Shown here in pieces: positions 29,832 through 38,116 of a DNA stretch of 64,000 nucleotides. The DNA is from Frateuria hangzhouensis (GTDB lineage: Bacteria; Pseudomonadota; Gammaproteobacteria; Xanthomonadales; Rhodanobacteraceae): contig NZ_JAPMIU010000002.1 of the NCBI RefSeq assembly GCF_026410505.1, forward strand, positions 124,001-188,000, given 5' to 3'. Position numbers and translations under genes: made by a program. Position 1 is the stretch's first letter; the number at the start of each line of letters is the position of its first letter. Under the pieces are notes generated by a model, which worked only from the letters and a program-made list of their open reading frames with translations, was not told the DNA's origin and ran no database searches.

Positions 29832-29860
29832 TTGACGGTTATGGTCGTGGTTGCTAGGTT
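29832..29860 (+). promoter_or_regulatory. Candidate promoter of the metalloprotease operon
   Basis: TTGACG at 29832-29837, a 17-bp spacer and TAGGTT at 29855-29860. It is immediately followed by a perfect CRP/Clp-type site, and a TATTGA at 29896-29901 is placed about where a CRP-activated promoter would have its -10 box, so either promoter is possible. The 5' leader to the first ATG (30279) would be about 370-410 nt. Confidence 0.45.
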
Positions 29861-29861
29861 C

Positions 29862-29877
29862 TGTGAGCGGCATCACA
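29862..29877. promoter_or_regulatory. Perfect CRP/Clp-type binding site upstream of the secreted metalloprotease operon
   Basis: TGTGAGCGGCATCACA: TGTGA-N6-TCACA. The centre, 29869.5, is about 40 bp upstream of the RNA start expected from TATTGA at 29896, which is a class II activation geometry. Clp activates extracellular enzyme genes in Xanthomonas, so the context fits. Confidence 0.6.
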
Positions 29878-30278
29878 AAACGGTTCCGCATGAAGTATTG
29901 ACTTGAGGGCGCCCGGTTTCCGGGCGGGTCTTTATTTCGAGCGCAGCACAAGCACGCTGCCATTGACCCAGGGGAAACGCGAAGGGGAGCACGGGGGTGC
30001 TCCATACCGGTTGCGAAAGGGGGCTTCCGGCCAGCCGGACCTGAGGATGCGTCGAACGGCACCCGCGTGCCCGGCCACGACCATTCCGGTCCATCGTCAG
30101 CCATCGCCGGCCCTCGGGCCGGATGCCCACCGACGGGCAACCACGCAGCACAAGCAAGCAGTCCTTCGTTCGACCGGCGACGCCGGTGGGTGGCCAGCGG
30201 CGCGAACCGTTCGGCAATCCAGCGGTCGCGGCGGCGGGCGGCGGTCTCATCACGCGCTTTGAAATCGGGAGAGGGAAG
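29878..30278 (+). promoter_or_regulatory. Long structured 5' leader of the metalloprotease operon
   Basis: This 400-base gene-free stretch follows the Clp-type site. It holds a 7-bp hairpin cgcccgg-ttt-ccgggcg at 29910-29926 followed by gggtctttatt, and a second around ggagcac-ggg-ggtgctcc near 29986-30003. No open frame with a ribosome site was found. I could not match it to a known riboswitch class. Confidence 0.35.
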
Positions 30279-30734
30279 ATGCATCGTTTCTGGAGTTTCG
30301 CGTGCCTGGCTGCGGCCGGTACGCTCGCCTGCGGCAGTGCCATGGCCGCTCAGAGCCACAGGCTCTCAACCAAGCAGCCGGCCACGGCGCCCGCGACCGT
30401 GGTTTTCAAGGGGGCGCAAGTCGCCATCGATCCCGCTACCGGCCGCCTGCGTGAGCCGACCGACGCCGAGCGCCAGGCGCTCACCCGCGCGATGCTGCAG
30501 AAGCAGGCCTCCGATGCGGTCATGCCGCGCGCTGCCGGGGAGCGGCCGCGCAATCAGGCCGAGGCGCTGGCAACGCTCAGGAAGAACGCGCACGGCCGCG
30601 TCGGCATGTCCATGCAGGTGCCGGAGAACCAGTTCGATTACCTGACGGCCGACCGCACTGCCGATGGCCACCTGTCGATCCATCACCAGGGTGACGCGCA
30701 GGCGTCCGCCGCGCCGGTGGAGGTGACCCAATGA
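30279..30734 (+). CDS. Small secreted protein with DPATG motif, upstream of the metalloprotease
   Basis: This 151-residue product has a signal peptide ending AMA (about residue 23). The mature part carries AIDPATGRLREPTDAERQAL at about 50-69 and ends in a region with MSMQVPENQFDYL. A related protein is encoded at 37534 (AIDPATGQLRELTAAERQAL and MSMQLPDSRFND), so these are paralogues of a family I cannot name. GGAGAGGGAAG precedes the ATG. The stop overlaps the metalloprotease ATG as ATGA, so the two are made together; a chaperone, inhibitor or secretion partner for the protease is an attractive but unproven role. Confidence 0.7.
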   Translation: MHRFWSFACLAAAGTLACGSAMAAQSHRLSTKQPATAPATVVFKGAQVAIDPATGRLREPTDAERQALTRAMLQKQASDAVMPRAAGERPRNQAEALATLRKNAHGRVGMSMQVPENQFDYLTADRTADGHLSIHHQGDAQASAAPVEVTQ

Positions 30735-32758
30735 TCCGCCGTACGCTGCTTGTCTCCGCGCTGCTGGCCGCCGGCCTCTGCGCTTTCCCGGCGGTCCAGG
30801 CCGCCGACATCACCATCGTCAACCAGGACGTCGGCACCGGTCAGGGCCTGGACGATCACACCCCGGTGGCGCCCGTCGGCGGCAACCCCGGCACCACCCG
30901 CGGCGAGCAGGCGCTGATCGTGTTCCAGTTCGCCGCCGACCTGTGGGGCGCCGTGCTGCACAGCGATGTGCCGATCATCAACACGGTGACCTTCCAGCCG
31001 CTGTCGTGCAACGCCACCTCCGGCGTGCTCGGTTCCTCCGGCACCAACTACATCTTCTCGTTCAACGCGGGCGACACGCTGCCGCAGGGTGCCCTGGCCG
31101 ACACCTGGTACCACTCGGCGCTGGCAGACGCGCTGGCCGGCACCGACCTGGGCGTGGAAAACGAGCTGCCGCCGAATACCCCGGACATCGTCAGCCGCTT
31201 CAACGGCAAGCTCGGTTCCACCGGTTGCCTGGAAGGCTCGGCGTGGTACTTCGGCATCGACGGCAACACGCCGGCCGGCCAGATCAACTTCCTCGACGTG
31301 GTCACCCACGAGATGGCGCACGGCCTGGGCTTCTCGGGCTTCAACGACCTCAGCACCGGTCAGCAGAACCAGGACCAGCAGGACATCTACTCCAGCTTCG
31401 TCAAGGACAACACCACCGGCCAGTTCTGGACGGCGATGACCGACGCCGAGCGCATGACGGCGGCGCTGGACGATGGCCACCTGGTGTTCACCGGTACCAA
31501 CGTCAAGGCCGAAGCGCCGCTGGCGCTGGAGGCGCCGGTGCTGTTCCAGGTGACCGCTCCGGCGGCCATCGCCGGCAACTATGCCTATGACGCGGCCGCC
31601 TTTGGTCCGGCGCCCGCTCCGGGCAACTTCAACGGCGACGTGGCGGTCCCGGGCGGCGATCCGCAGGCCTGCAACGTGTCCGGTGCCTCGGCCCCGGTCG
31701 CGGGCGTCAGCGGCAAGATCGCGCTGATCGATCGCGGCACCTGTGCGTTCGTCGAGAAGGCGGCCAATGCGCAGGCCGGCGGTGCGGTCGGCGTGGTTAT
31801 CGCCAATACCGACGACACCCAGATCATTCCCTCGGGCGATGACCCCTCGATCACCATTCCGGTGATCGCCGTGAGCCACACCACGGGCGTCACCTTCAAG
31901 GCGAACCTGTCCGGCCTGCACGTGCAGCTTGCCCAGAGCACTGGCCTGGCCGGCGCCGATGCCGATGGCAACGTGCAGTTGTACGCGCCGACGACGCTGG
32001 CCCAGGGTTCGTCGTTCTCGCACTACGACACGCGGCTGTCGCCCAACGCGATCATGGAATACGCGATCAATGCCGACCTGGAAGCCAACCTCGACCTGGA
32101 CCTGACGCCGGCTCTGTTCAAGGACATCGGCTGGGGCGTGGACCGCGGCAACCAGTTCCTGCTCGACTGCGACACCGGCGTGCCGGTGAGCACCGCCGGC
32201 GGATTGATCGTGGGCGCCAACATCTACGGCACGGCCAAGGTGCTGGCCGGCGCCGCCGCGGATGTCGGTTCGTATCGCCAGGCGATCCGCGCCCACGCCG
32301 ACGAACTGGCCGGTGAAGGCCTGTTGACCGTCGACCAGGCGAGCTCGCTCAACCAGTGCCTCTCCGACGAAGCCACCGAGGCGCAGTTCGAGGAATGGGG
32401 CGGCGACACCGGCGGCACGCCGGGCGGCGACACCGCCATCGTGCTGACCAACGGCGTGGCGATGGCCGGGCAGGCGGGTTCGGCCGGCGTGGCCACCGTG
32501 TACAAGCTGGACGTCCCGGCAGGCGCGCTGGCGCTCAACCTGCGCACCTATGGCGGCACCGGCGATGTCTCGGTGTACGTGAAGGTCGGCGCCCCCGGTG
32601 GCCCGGAGGATTACGACTACAAGTCGGTCCATCGCGGCAACAACGAGGCCGTGGCCAACACGCGACCGGTCGCGGGCACCTACTACGTCACCGTCGTCGG
32701 CGAGACCGCCTACAGCGGGCTCGGCGTGATGGGCAGCTTCCTGCAGGTCCTGCGTTGA
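30731..32758 (+). CDS. Secreted PA-domain zinc metalloprotease-like protein with PPC domain
   Basis: This 675-residue exported protein has a signal peptide ending VQA (about residue 24). It carries the zinc-binding motif HEMAHGLGF at 193-201, an HExxHxxGxxH-type (gluzincin/metzincin-like) active site, then a protease-associated (PA) domain around residues 300-400 with ALIDRGTCAFVEKAANAQAGGA, and a C-terminal PPC domain whose end YYVTVVGETAYSGLGVMGSF matches that of the S8 protease at 27703. It is preceded by a coupled small secreted protein. The expected route is Sec followed by type II secretion. Confidence 0.85.
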   Translation: MIRRTLLVSALLAAGLCAFPAVQAADITIVNQDVGTGQGLDDHTPVAPVGGNPGTTRGEQALIVFQFAADLWGAVLHSDVPIINTVTFQPLSCNATSGVLGSSGTNYIFSFNAGDTLPQGALADTWYHSALADALAGTDLGVENELPPNTPDIVSRFNGKLGSTGCLEGSAWYFGIDGNTPAGQINFLDVVTHEMAHGLGFSGFNDLSTGQQNQDQQDIYSSFVKDNTTGQFWTAMTDAERMTAALDDGHLVFTGTNVKAEAPLALEAPVLFQVTAPAAIAGNYAYDAAAFGPAPAPGNFNGDVAVPGGDPQACNVSGASAPVAGVSGKIALIDRGTCAFVEKAANAQAGGAVGVVIANTDDTQIIPSGDDPSITIPVIAVSHTTGVTFKANLSGLHVQLAQSTGLAGADADGNVQLYAPTTLAQGSSFSHYDTRLSPNAIMEYAINADLEANLDLDLTPALFKDIGWGVDRGNQFLLDCDTGVPVSTAGGLIVGANIYGTAKVLAGAAADVGSYRQAIRAHADELAGEGLLTVDQASSLNQCLSDEATEAQFEEWGGDTGGTPGGDTAIVLTNGVAMAGQAGSAGVATVYKLDVPAGALALNLRTYGGTGDVSVYVKVGAPGGPEDYDYKSVHRGNNEAVANTRPVAGTYYVTVVGETAYSGLGVMGSFLQVLR

Positions 32759-32777
32759 TCGACCACGGGTGAACGGT

Positions 32778-32811
32778 GGTTCGCGCCCCGCCTTCCGGCG
32801 GGGCGCGAACC
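32778..32811 (+). terminator. Perfect 15-bp hairpin after the metalloprotease gene
   Basis: ggttcgcgccccgcc (32778-32792) pairs exactly with 32797-32811 around a 4-base loop, 19 bases after the stop codon. It is followed about 11 bases on by a short ggttttt run, so termination may be inefficient. Confidence 0.65.
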
Positions 32812-33022
32812 GCTCGCTCAACCGGTTTTTCCTGATCGCAACTGCGCTCGAAGGGTGCCGCGAAAGCGGCGCTCCGGCCCGTCGCACGCCCGATCACCGC
32901 GGCGCAAGGCGCCGCGCTTGCCAAAACCGGGTCGGCCACGCGCGTGGCATCGCCCGACACACATGCATTTCGTCGGGCGGCCGCCAACCCGCCGTCCGCA
33001 CATCCGCTCGGAGGTAAGGCTC

Positions 33023-36000
33023 GTGAACAAGGTCTACAGCAAAGTTTGGAACGCCTCGCTCGGCGTGCTGGTCGTCGCGTCCGAGTTCGCCCGCGCGCAC
33101 GGAAAGGGCGGCAGGCTCAAAGGCGCCCGACCGGCCGTGCTGAGCGTGGCTGCCGCGGTAGGCATCCTGTTCGCGGGAAGCGTGGCGCCCTTGCAGGCAG
33201 CCGAGCTTGCCGCCGACCCCGGCGGGGAGGCCGTCGTCGACCCGGTGGTCGACCTCGGCGGCACGGCCGGCGGCCAGGCCGCGATGGCTGGCATGTACGG
33301 CACCGCCATGGGCTTCTACTCGCTGGCGCAAGGCGCCTATGCGTCGGCCATCGGCGCCAACAGCATCGCGCTCGGAGACAGCAGCACCGCCACGGGCGCC
33401 AACAGCGGCGCCATGGGCCTGGAAAGCTCGGCCTTCGGCGCCGGCAGCATGGCGACCACCGACAACGGCACCGCCGTAGGTGCCTACAGCGGCGCCTACG
33501 GCACCGGCGGCACCGCGGTAGGCAGCCTGGCGCAGGCCAATGGCGAGTACGCGACGGCGGTCGGCTTCGGCGCTACCGCCAACGGCTACAACAGCGCCGC
33601 GTTCGGCAGCGGCTCGGTAGCCGACGGCGCCGGCTCGGTGGCGATCGGCGGACAGGCCGTGAATGAAACCGGCGCGGCGCTGATCACCGACGCCGACGGC
33701 AACCCGATCGGCGCGGCGACCAGCGCCGGCATGGGCGGCACGGCGGTGGGCGCCAGCGCGCAGGCCGTGGGCGACCTGAGCTCGGCGTTCGGCATCGGCG
33801 CCTACGCCTCTGGCGCGCTCTCGGTGGCGAGCGGTCCGGTGGCCAACGCGCTGGGCGACTATTCGATCGCCAGCGGCTACGGTTCGGCTGCCTTCAGTAC
33901 GTCGAGCATCGCCATCGGCGATAGCAGCCAGGCCGCGGGTGACAACAGCATCGCCATCGGCGGCAATGCGTGGACCGGTTTTGCCGGGCTGGGCCTGGAA
34001 GCGCCCAACGCCGTGGCGTTGGGCTACAACAGCTTCGCGATCGGCCTTGACAGCATGGCACTGGGCGCCAACAGCTTTGCGGGCGCGGACAATTCGGTGG
34101 CACTCGGTGCCGGTTCGTATGCCGACCGCGACAACAGCGTGTCCGTGGGCGACGACGGCACCGAGCGCCAGATCACCGACGTGGCCGCCGGCACAGAGGC
34201 GACCGACGCGGTCAATGTGGCCCAGCTGGAAAGCACGGTTGGCGGCGCGACGGCGATGTTCCAGGCCGACGGCGCCACGGACGGCACGGAAGATGCGCTG
34301 GCCTTCGGCGAGCACAGCACGGCCGGCGGCGCGGCCAGCGCCGCACTGGGTACCGAAAGCTCGGCCTACGGCGCCGGCGCCTACGCGACCACCGACAACG
34401 GCACTGCCGTGGGTGCCAACAGCGGCGTTTACGGTACTGGCGGCACCGCGATCGGTAGCCTGACGCAGGCCAATGGCGAGTACGCAACGGCGGCAGGCTT
34501 TGGCGCCACCGCCAACGGCTACAACAGCGCCGCGTTCGGCAGCGGCTCGGTAGCCGACGGCGCCGGCTCGGTGGCGATCGGCGGACAGGCGGTGGACGAG
34601 ACCGGCGCGGCGCTGATCACCGACGCCGACGGCAACCCGATCGGCGCGACGACCAGCGCCGGCATGGGCGGCACGGCGGTGGGCGCCAGCGCGCAGGCCG
34701 TGGGCGACCTGAGCTCGGCGTTCGGCATCGGCGCGTATGCGCAGGGCGTGCTGTCGGTGGCGAGCGGTCCGGTGGCCAATGCGCTGGGCGACTACTCGAT
34801 CGCGACCGGCTACGGCTCGGTGGCGGCGGGTACCGAAAGCATCGCCATGGGCGGCATGGCGCTCGGTTCGTACTCGACGGAGGCTGACGGCTACGGCGCA
34901 GTGGCGCTGGGCGCCGGTGCGTATGCGGTGGGTGATTACAGCTCCGCGGTGGGCTGGCTGGCCGAGGCCGATGCCACGGACAGCACGGTGCTGGGTTCGC
35001 TGGCCTGGGTGACGCTGGACGCCACCAACGCGGTGGCCCTGGGTGCCGGCTCGGTGGCCGATCGCGCCAACAGCGTGTCGGTCGGTGACGACGGCGCCGA
35101 GCGCCAGATCACCGACGTGGCTGCCGGCACCGAAGCGACCGATGCAGTCAACCTGGCGCAGCTCGAAAGCACGGTCGGCGGCGCGACGGCGATGTTCCAG
35201 GCCGACGGCGCCACCGACGGCACGGAAGACGCGCTGGCGCTGGGCGAACACAGCACGGCCGGCGGCGCGTCCAGTGCCGCGCTGGGCACCGAAAGCTCGG
35301 CCTACGGCGCCGGCAGCTACGCGCTGTCTGACAACGCCACGGCCGTGGGCGCCTACAGCGGTGCCTTCGGTACCGGCGCCACGGCGATGGGCAGCCTGGC
35401 CACCGCCAACGGCGATTACGCCACCGCCGGCGGCTATGGCAGCGTGGCCGATGGCGCCAACAGTGCGGCCTACGGCAGCAATGCGCAGGCGACCGCCGAG
35501 TACGGCACCGCGCTCGGTTCGGAGAGCGAAGCCAGTGGCGAGCAGTCGACCGCCACGGGCGCGGCCAGCCTGGCCAGCGGCGACGGCGGCGTGGCCACCG
35601 GTGCGCTGAGCGAGGCTTCCGGCATCGAAAGCACCGCCAGCGGCTACTACAGCACCGCTTCGGGCGATGCCGCGACGGCCACCGGCGCCGAAAGCGTGGC
35701 GGCCGGCGTGGAATCCACGGCCAACGGTTACCTGGCCAATGCGCTGGGGCTGGGCGCCACGGCCATCGGTGCCGAAACGGTGGCCGGGGACTATGCGACG
35801 GCCGTGGGCGTCGGCGCCGCGGCCGAGGGCACCAGCGGCACGGCCGTGGGCGAGTTCAGCATCGCCTCGGGCGACGAGAGCGTGGCCGTCGGCGGCACCG
35901 TGTTCGGTCAGGTTTCCGCTGCCGCCAACGGCACCGGCAGCTCGGCACTGGGCGCCGGTGCCACGGCCGGCGCGGACTACAGCACCGCGCTGGGCTGGCT

Positions 36001-37369
36001 GAGCGCGGCGGACATGGAAGGCGGGCTGGCCCTGGGCGCGGCGTCCTGGGCCGAGCAGGTCAACGCCACCGCGATCGGCTACGGTGCCTACGCCCAGGCG
36101 GCCAACAGCGTGGCGCTGGGTGCCGGATCGGTGGCCAGCCGCGAAAACGCGGTGTCGGTGGGCGACGTCGGCAGTGAGCGCTTCATCACCAACGTGGCCG
36201 CGGGTACCGCCGCCACCGACGCGGTCAACAAGGGCCAGCTCGATGCCTTGCAGACCCAGGTGAGCCAGGGCGATGCGCTGTCGGTCAACTACGACGCCGC
36301 CTGCCAGTGCGACGTGACCCTCGGTGGCCAGGGCGGCACCCAGGTGCACAACCTGGCCGACGGCACGGCCGCCCATGACGCGGTCAACAAGGGCCAGCTG
36401 GACGCCGCGGTGAGCCAGGTGAACACCCAGGTGACCACCAACACCCAGTCGATCACCAACCTGGACGGCCGGGTGACCACCATCGAAACCCAGCTGGGAA
36501 GCCTGAGCGAAGGCGCGGCCGACCTGGGCTACCTGAGGGTGGACGGCACCGCCAATGCCAACGTCGCGGCCGGCACCAAGGGCGTGGCGATCGGCTCGGC
36601 CGCCTCGGCCGGTGGCGACCATGGCACCGCGGTGGGCGGCGACAGCTACGCGGCAGGCAAGAACGACACCGCGCTTGGCGGCAACGCCAAGGTCAACGCC
36701 GACGGCAGCACGGCGGTGGGCGCCAACAGCACCATCGCCGCCGCCGCGACCAATGCCGTGGCGGTCGGCGAGAGCGCCACGGTGCAGAACGCCTCCGGCA
36801 CCGCGATCGGCCAGGGCGCGACGGTCACCGCCGACGGTGCGGTGGCGATCGGCCAAGGGTCGGTGGCCGACGCGGCCAACACCGTCTCGGTCGGCACCGC
36901 CACCAACACCCGGCGCGTGACCAACGTCAGCGCCGGTACCGCGGCGACCGATGCGGCGAACACCGGGCAGGTGGACCAGGCCATCGCCACCGCCAAGACC
37001 TATGCCGACGCCGGGGACGTGCAGACCCTGAACCAGGCCAAGGCCTACGCGGACCAGAAGCTGGCCGGCTTCGTCACCACCGGTGACCTGGACTCCTTCC
37101 GCAACGAGGTCGACGACCGCTTCCGCGCCGTCGATCGCCGACTGGACCAGGTCGGTGCGATGGGGGCGGCGATGGCGCAGATGTCGTTCAGCACCCAGGG
37201 CATCACCGACGCCAACCGGCTGGGCGTGGGCATGGGCACCTACGGCAACCGCGCGGCGCTGGCGGTCGGTTACTCGCGGCAGGTGTCGTCGCACGCGAGC
37301 GTCACCTTCGGTGCCGCGGTCAGCGGCGACGAGACCAGCGGTGGCGTGGGTATCGGCATCGGCTGGTAA
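33023..37369 (+). CDS. Trimeric autotransporter adhesin (YadA family)
   Basis: This 1448-residue surface adhesin has an extended signal peptide region (start NKVYSKVWNASLGVLVVASE, the ESPR consensus), a long head of left-handed beta-roll repeats with the 14-residue NSIALG-type pattern, neck/connector motifs of the ITDVAAGTEATDAVNxxQL kind, a short stalk and a C-terminal YadA membrane anchor ending VGIGIGW. Three chains form the outer-membrane barrel that exports the head. The start is GTG with GGAGG 8 bases ahead; the ESPR begins right there. Internally about 310 residues are duplicated (offset near 935 bp). An intrinsic terminator follows. Confidence 0.93.
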   Translation: MNKVYSKVWNASLGVLVVASEFARAHGKGGRLKGARPAVLSVAAAVGILFAGSVAPLQAAELAADPGGEAVVDPVVDLGGTAGGQAAMAGMYGTAMGFYSLAQGAYASAIGANSIALGDSSTATGANSGAMGLESSAFGAGSMATTDNGTAVGAYSGAYGTGGTAVGSLAQANGEYATAVGFGATANGYNSAAFGSGSVADGAGSVAIGGQAVNETGAALITDADGNPIGAATSAGMGGTAVGASAQAVGDLSSAFGIGAYASGALSVASGPVANALGDYSIASGYGSAAFSTSSIAIGDSSQAAGDNSIAIGGNAWTGFAGLGLEAPNAVALGYNSFAIGLDSMALGANSFAGADNSVALGAGSYADRDNSVSVGDDGTERQITDVAAGTEATDAVNVAQLESTVGGATAMFQADGATDGTEDALAFGEHSTAGGAASAALGTESSAYGAGAYATTDNGTAVGANSGVYGTGGTAIGSLTQANGEYATAAGFGATANGYNSAAFGSGSVADGAGSVAIGGQAVDETGAALITDADGNPIGATTSAGMGGTAVGASAQAVGDLSSAFGIGAYAQGVLSVASGPVANALGDYSIATGYGSVAAGTESIAMGGMALGSYSTEADGYGAVALGAGAYAVGDYSSAVGWLAEADATDSTVLGSLAWVTLDATNAVALGAGSVADRANSVSVGDDGAERQITDVAAGTEATDAVNLAQLESTVGGATAMFQADGATDGTEDALALGEHSTAGGASSAALGTESSAYGAGSYALSDNATAVGAYSGAFGTGATAMGSLATANGDYATAGGYGSVADGANSAAYGSNAQATAEYGTALGSESEASGEQSTATGAASLASGDGGVATGALSEASGIESTASGYYSTASGDAATATGAESVAAGVESTANGYLANALGLGATAIGAETVAGDYATAVGVGAAAEGTSGTAVGEFSIASGDESVAVGGTVFGQVSAAANGTGSSALGAGATAGADYSTALGWLSAADMEGGLALGAASWAEQVNATAIGYGAYAQAANSVALGAGSVASRENAVSVGDVGSERFITNVAAGTAATDAVNKGQLDALQTQVSQGDALSVNYDAACQCDVTLGGQGGTQVHNLADGTAAHDAVNKGQLDAAVSQVNTQVTTNTQSITNLDGRVTTIETQLGSLSEGAADLGYLRVDGTANANVAAGTKGVAIGSAASAGGDHGTAVGGDSYAAGKNDTALGGNAKVNADGSTAVGANSTIAAAATNAVAVGESATVQNASGTAIGQGATVTADGAVAIGQGSVADAANTVSVGTATNTRRVTNVSAGTAATDAANTGQVDQAIATAKTYADAGDVQTLNQAKAYADQKLAGFVTTGDLDSFRNEVDDRFRAVDRRLDQVGAMGAAMAQMSFSTQGITDANRLGVGMGTYGNRAALAVGYSRQVSSHASVTFGAAVSGDETSGGVGIGIGW
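33485..35310 (+). repeat. Tandem duplication of about 935 bp within the adhesin gene
   Basis: A block near 33485-33880 recurs at about 34432-34820 (offset 933) and a block at about 34118-34375 recurs at 35055-35310 (offset 936), with only scattered differences. The two head segments are thus copies from one duplication event or were kept alike by gene conversion. Confidence 0.8.
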
Positions 37370-37392
37370 GCCGGGTTCGAAGGCTGATCCGG

Positions 37393-37422
37393 AGCCGGCA
37401 CCGCGAGGTGCCGGCTTTTTTT
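37393..37422 (+). terminator. Rho-independent terminator of the adhesin gene
   Basis: Perfect 10-bp stem agccggcacc/ggtgccggct with a gcga loop, followed by seven T. Confidence 0.92.
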
Positions 37423-37533
37423 CCGGCACACTGTATTCACTTCCGGTGGGGCAGCTTCTCCACCGACATGTCCGGCGGCAGCCACGCGGCCGCGCGGGAA
37501 CATCCATCGACGCGCCCGGGGAGGGAACCAAGG

Positions 37534-37953
37534 ATGCGCAAGGCGAGCTGGCTTCTCCTGGCACCGGCGGTCGTCGGCGCCTGTGCCTGCAGCGGCCTGC
37601 GGGCGGCGGACCAGGCGGCCGCCGCCAGTGCCGGCCGATCCCATGTGGCCAGGCCGGCCGACGGCTGCCAGCAACTGCAGGCAGCGATCGATCCGGCCAC
37701 CGGGCAATTGCGCGAGCTGACCGCCGCCGAACGCCAGGCACTGGCCGACGGAAAGCCGCAAACCGGCAGCCAGCGGCCGCAGACGGCAGCCGAGGCCGAG
37801 CAAACGCTTAGGCACACCCCGCGCGGAATGTCGATGCAACTGCCCGATAGCCGGTTCAATGACAACGGTCGGACATCGCCGCCCACCGGGGGTTGCGGGG
37901 GCAGCCCGAGCGGCGCCGGGGGTGCGATCGAGGGGAAGGACGCGGGCGGCTGA
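37534..37953 (+). CDS. Small secreted protein with DPATG motif, paralogue of 30279
   Basis: This 139-residue product has a signal or lipoprotein-like start (LLLAPAVVGACAC). The middle holds AIDPATGQLRELTAAERQAL followed by a Gln-rich stretch and MSMQLPDSRFND, matching the same two blocks in the protein encoded upstream of the metalloprotease. The C-terminus is Gly/Ser-rich. GGGAGG lies ahead of the ATG at 37534. It stands alone between the adhesin terminator and the T2SS operon. Function unknown; presence next to a second surface/secretion gene supports a secretion-related role. Confidence 0.65.
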   Translation: MRKASWLLLAPAVVGACACSGLRAADQAAAASAGRSHVARPADGCQQLQAAIDPATGQLRELTAAERQALADGKPQTGSQRPQTAAEAEQTLRHTPRGMSMQLPDSRFNDNGRTSPPTGGCGGSPSGAGGAIEGKDAGG

Positions 37954-38116
37954 CGAACCCGCCACAGCCCCGCGAAGCCCATTCGCGGCGTCGCCCTGCA
38001 CCGGCCACGTGTTCATGGTTGTGGTCGCATCGTTTTCGTCGATTGTGCTAACAATGCCTGTCCTGCCGGCCCCGGGTGGCCAGCGTGATACGCGATCTGC
38101 ATGGGGGAGTAGTGAC

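Noticed and set aside
29940-30100. c-di-GMP (GEMM) riboswitch in the protease leader
   Set aside because: Some GAAA and GC-rich hairpin elements are present, but the conserved GEMM blocks and the tetraloop receptor are not.
33300-36200. Regularly spaced repeats as a possible CRISPR array
   Set aside because: Repeats follow the 42-base (14-codon) beta-roll period of the adhesin head and are coding; no constant repeat and unique spacer pattern.
32894-37741. 1615-codon open frame antisense to the adhesin
   Set aside because: Product is low-complexity Arg/Gly/His sequence created by the repetitive adhesin; the sense frame has ESPR, YadA repeats and anchor.
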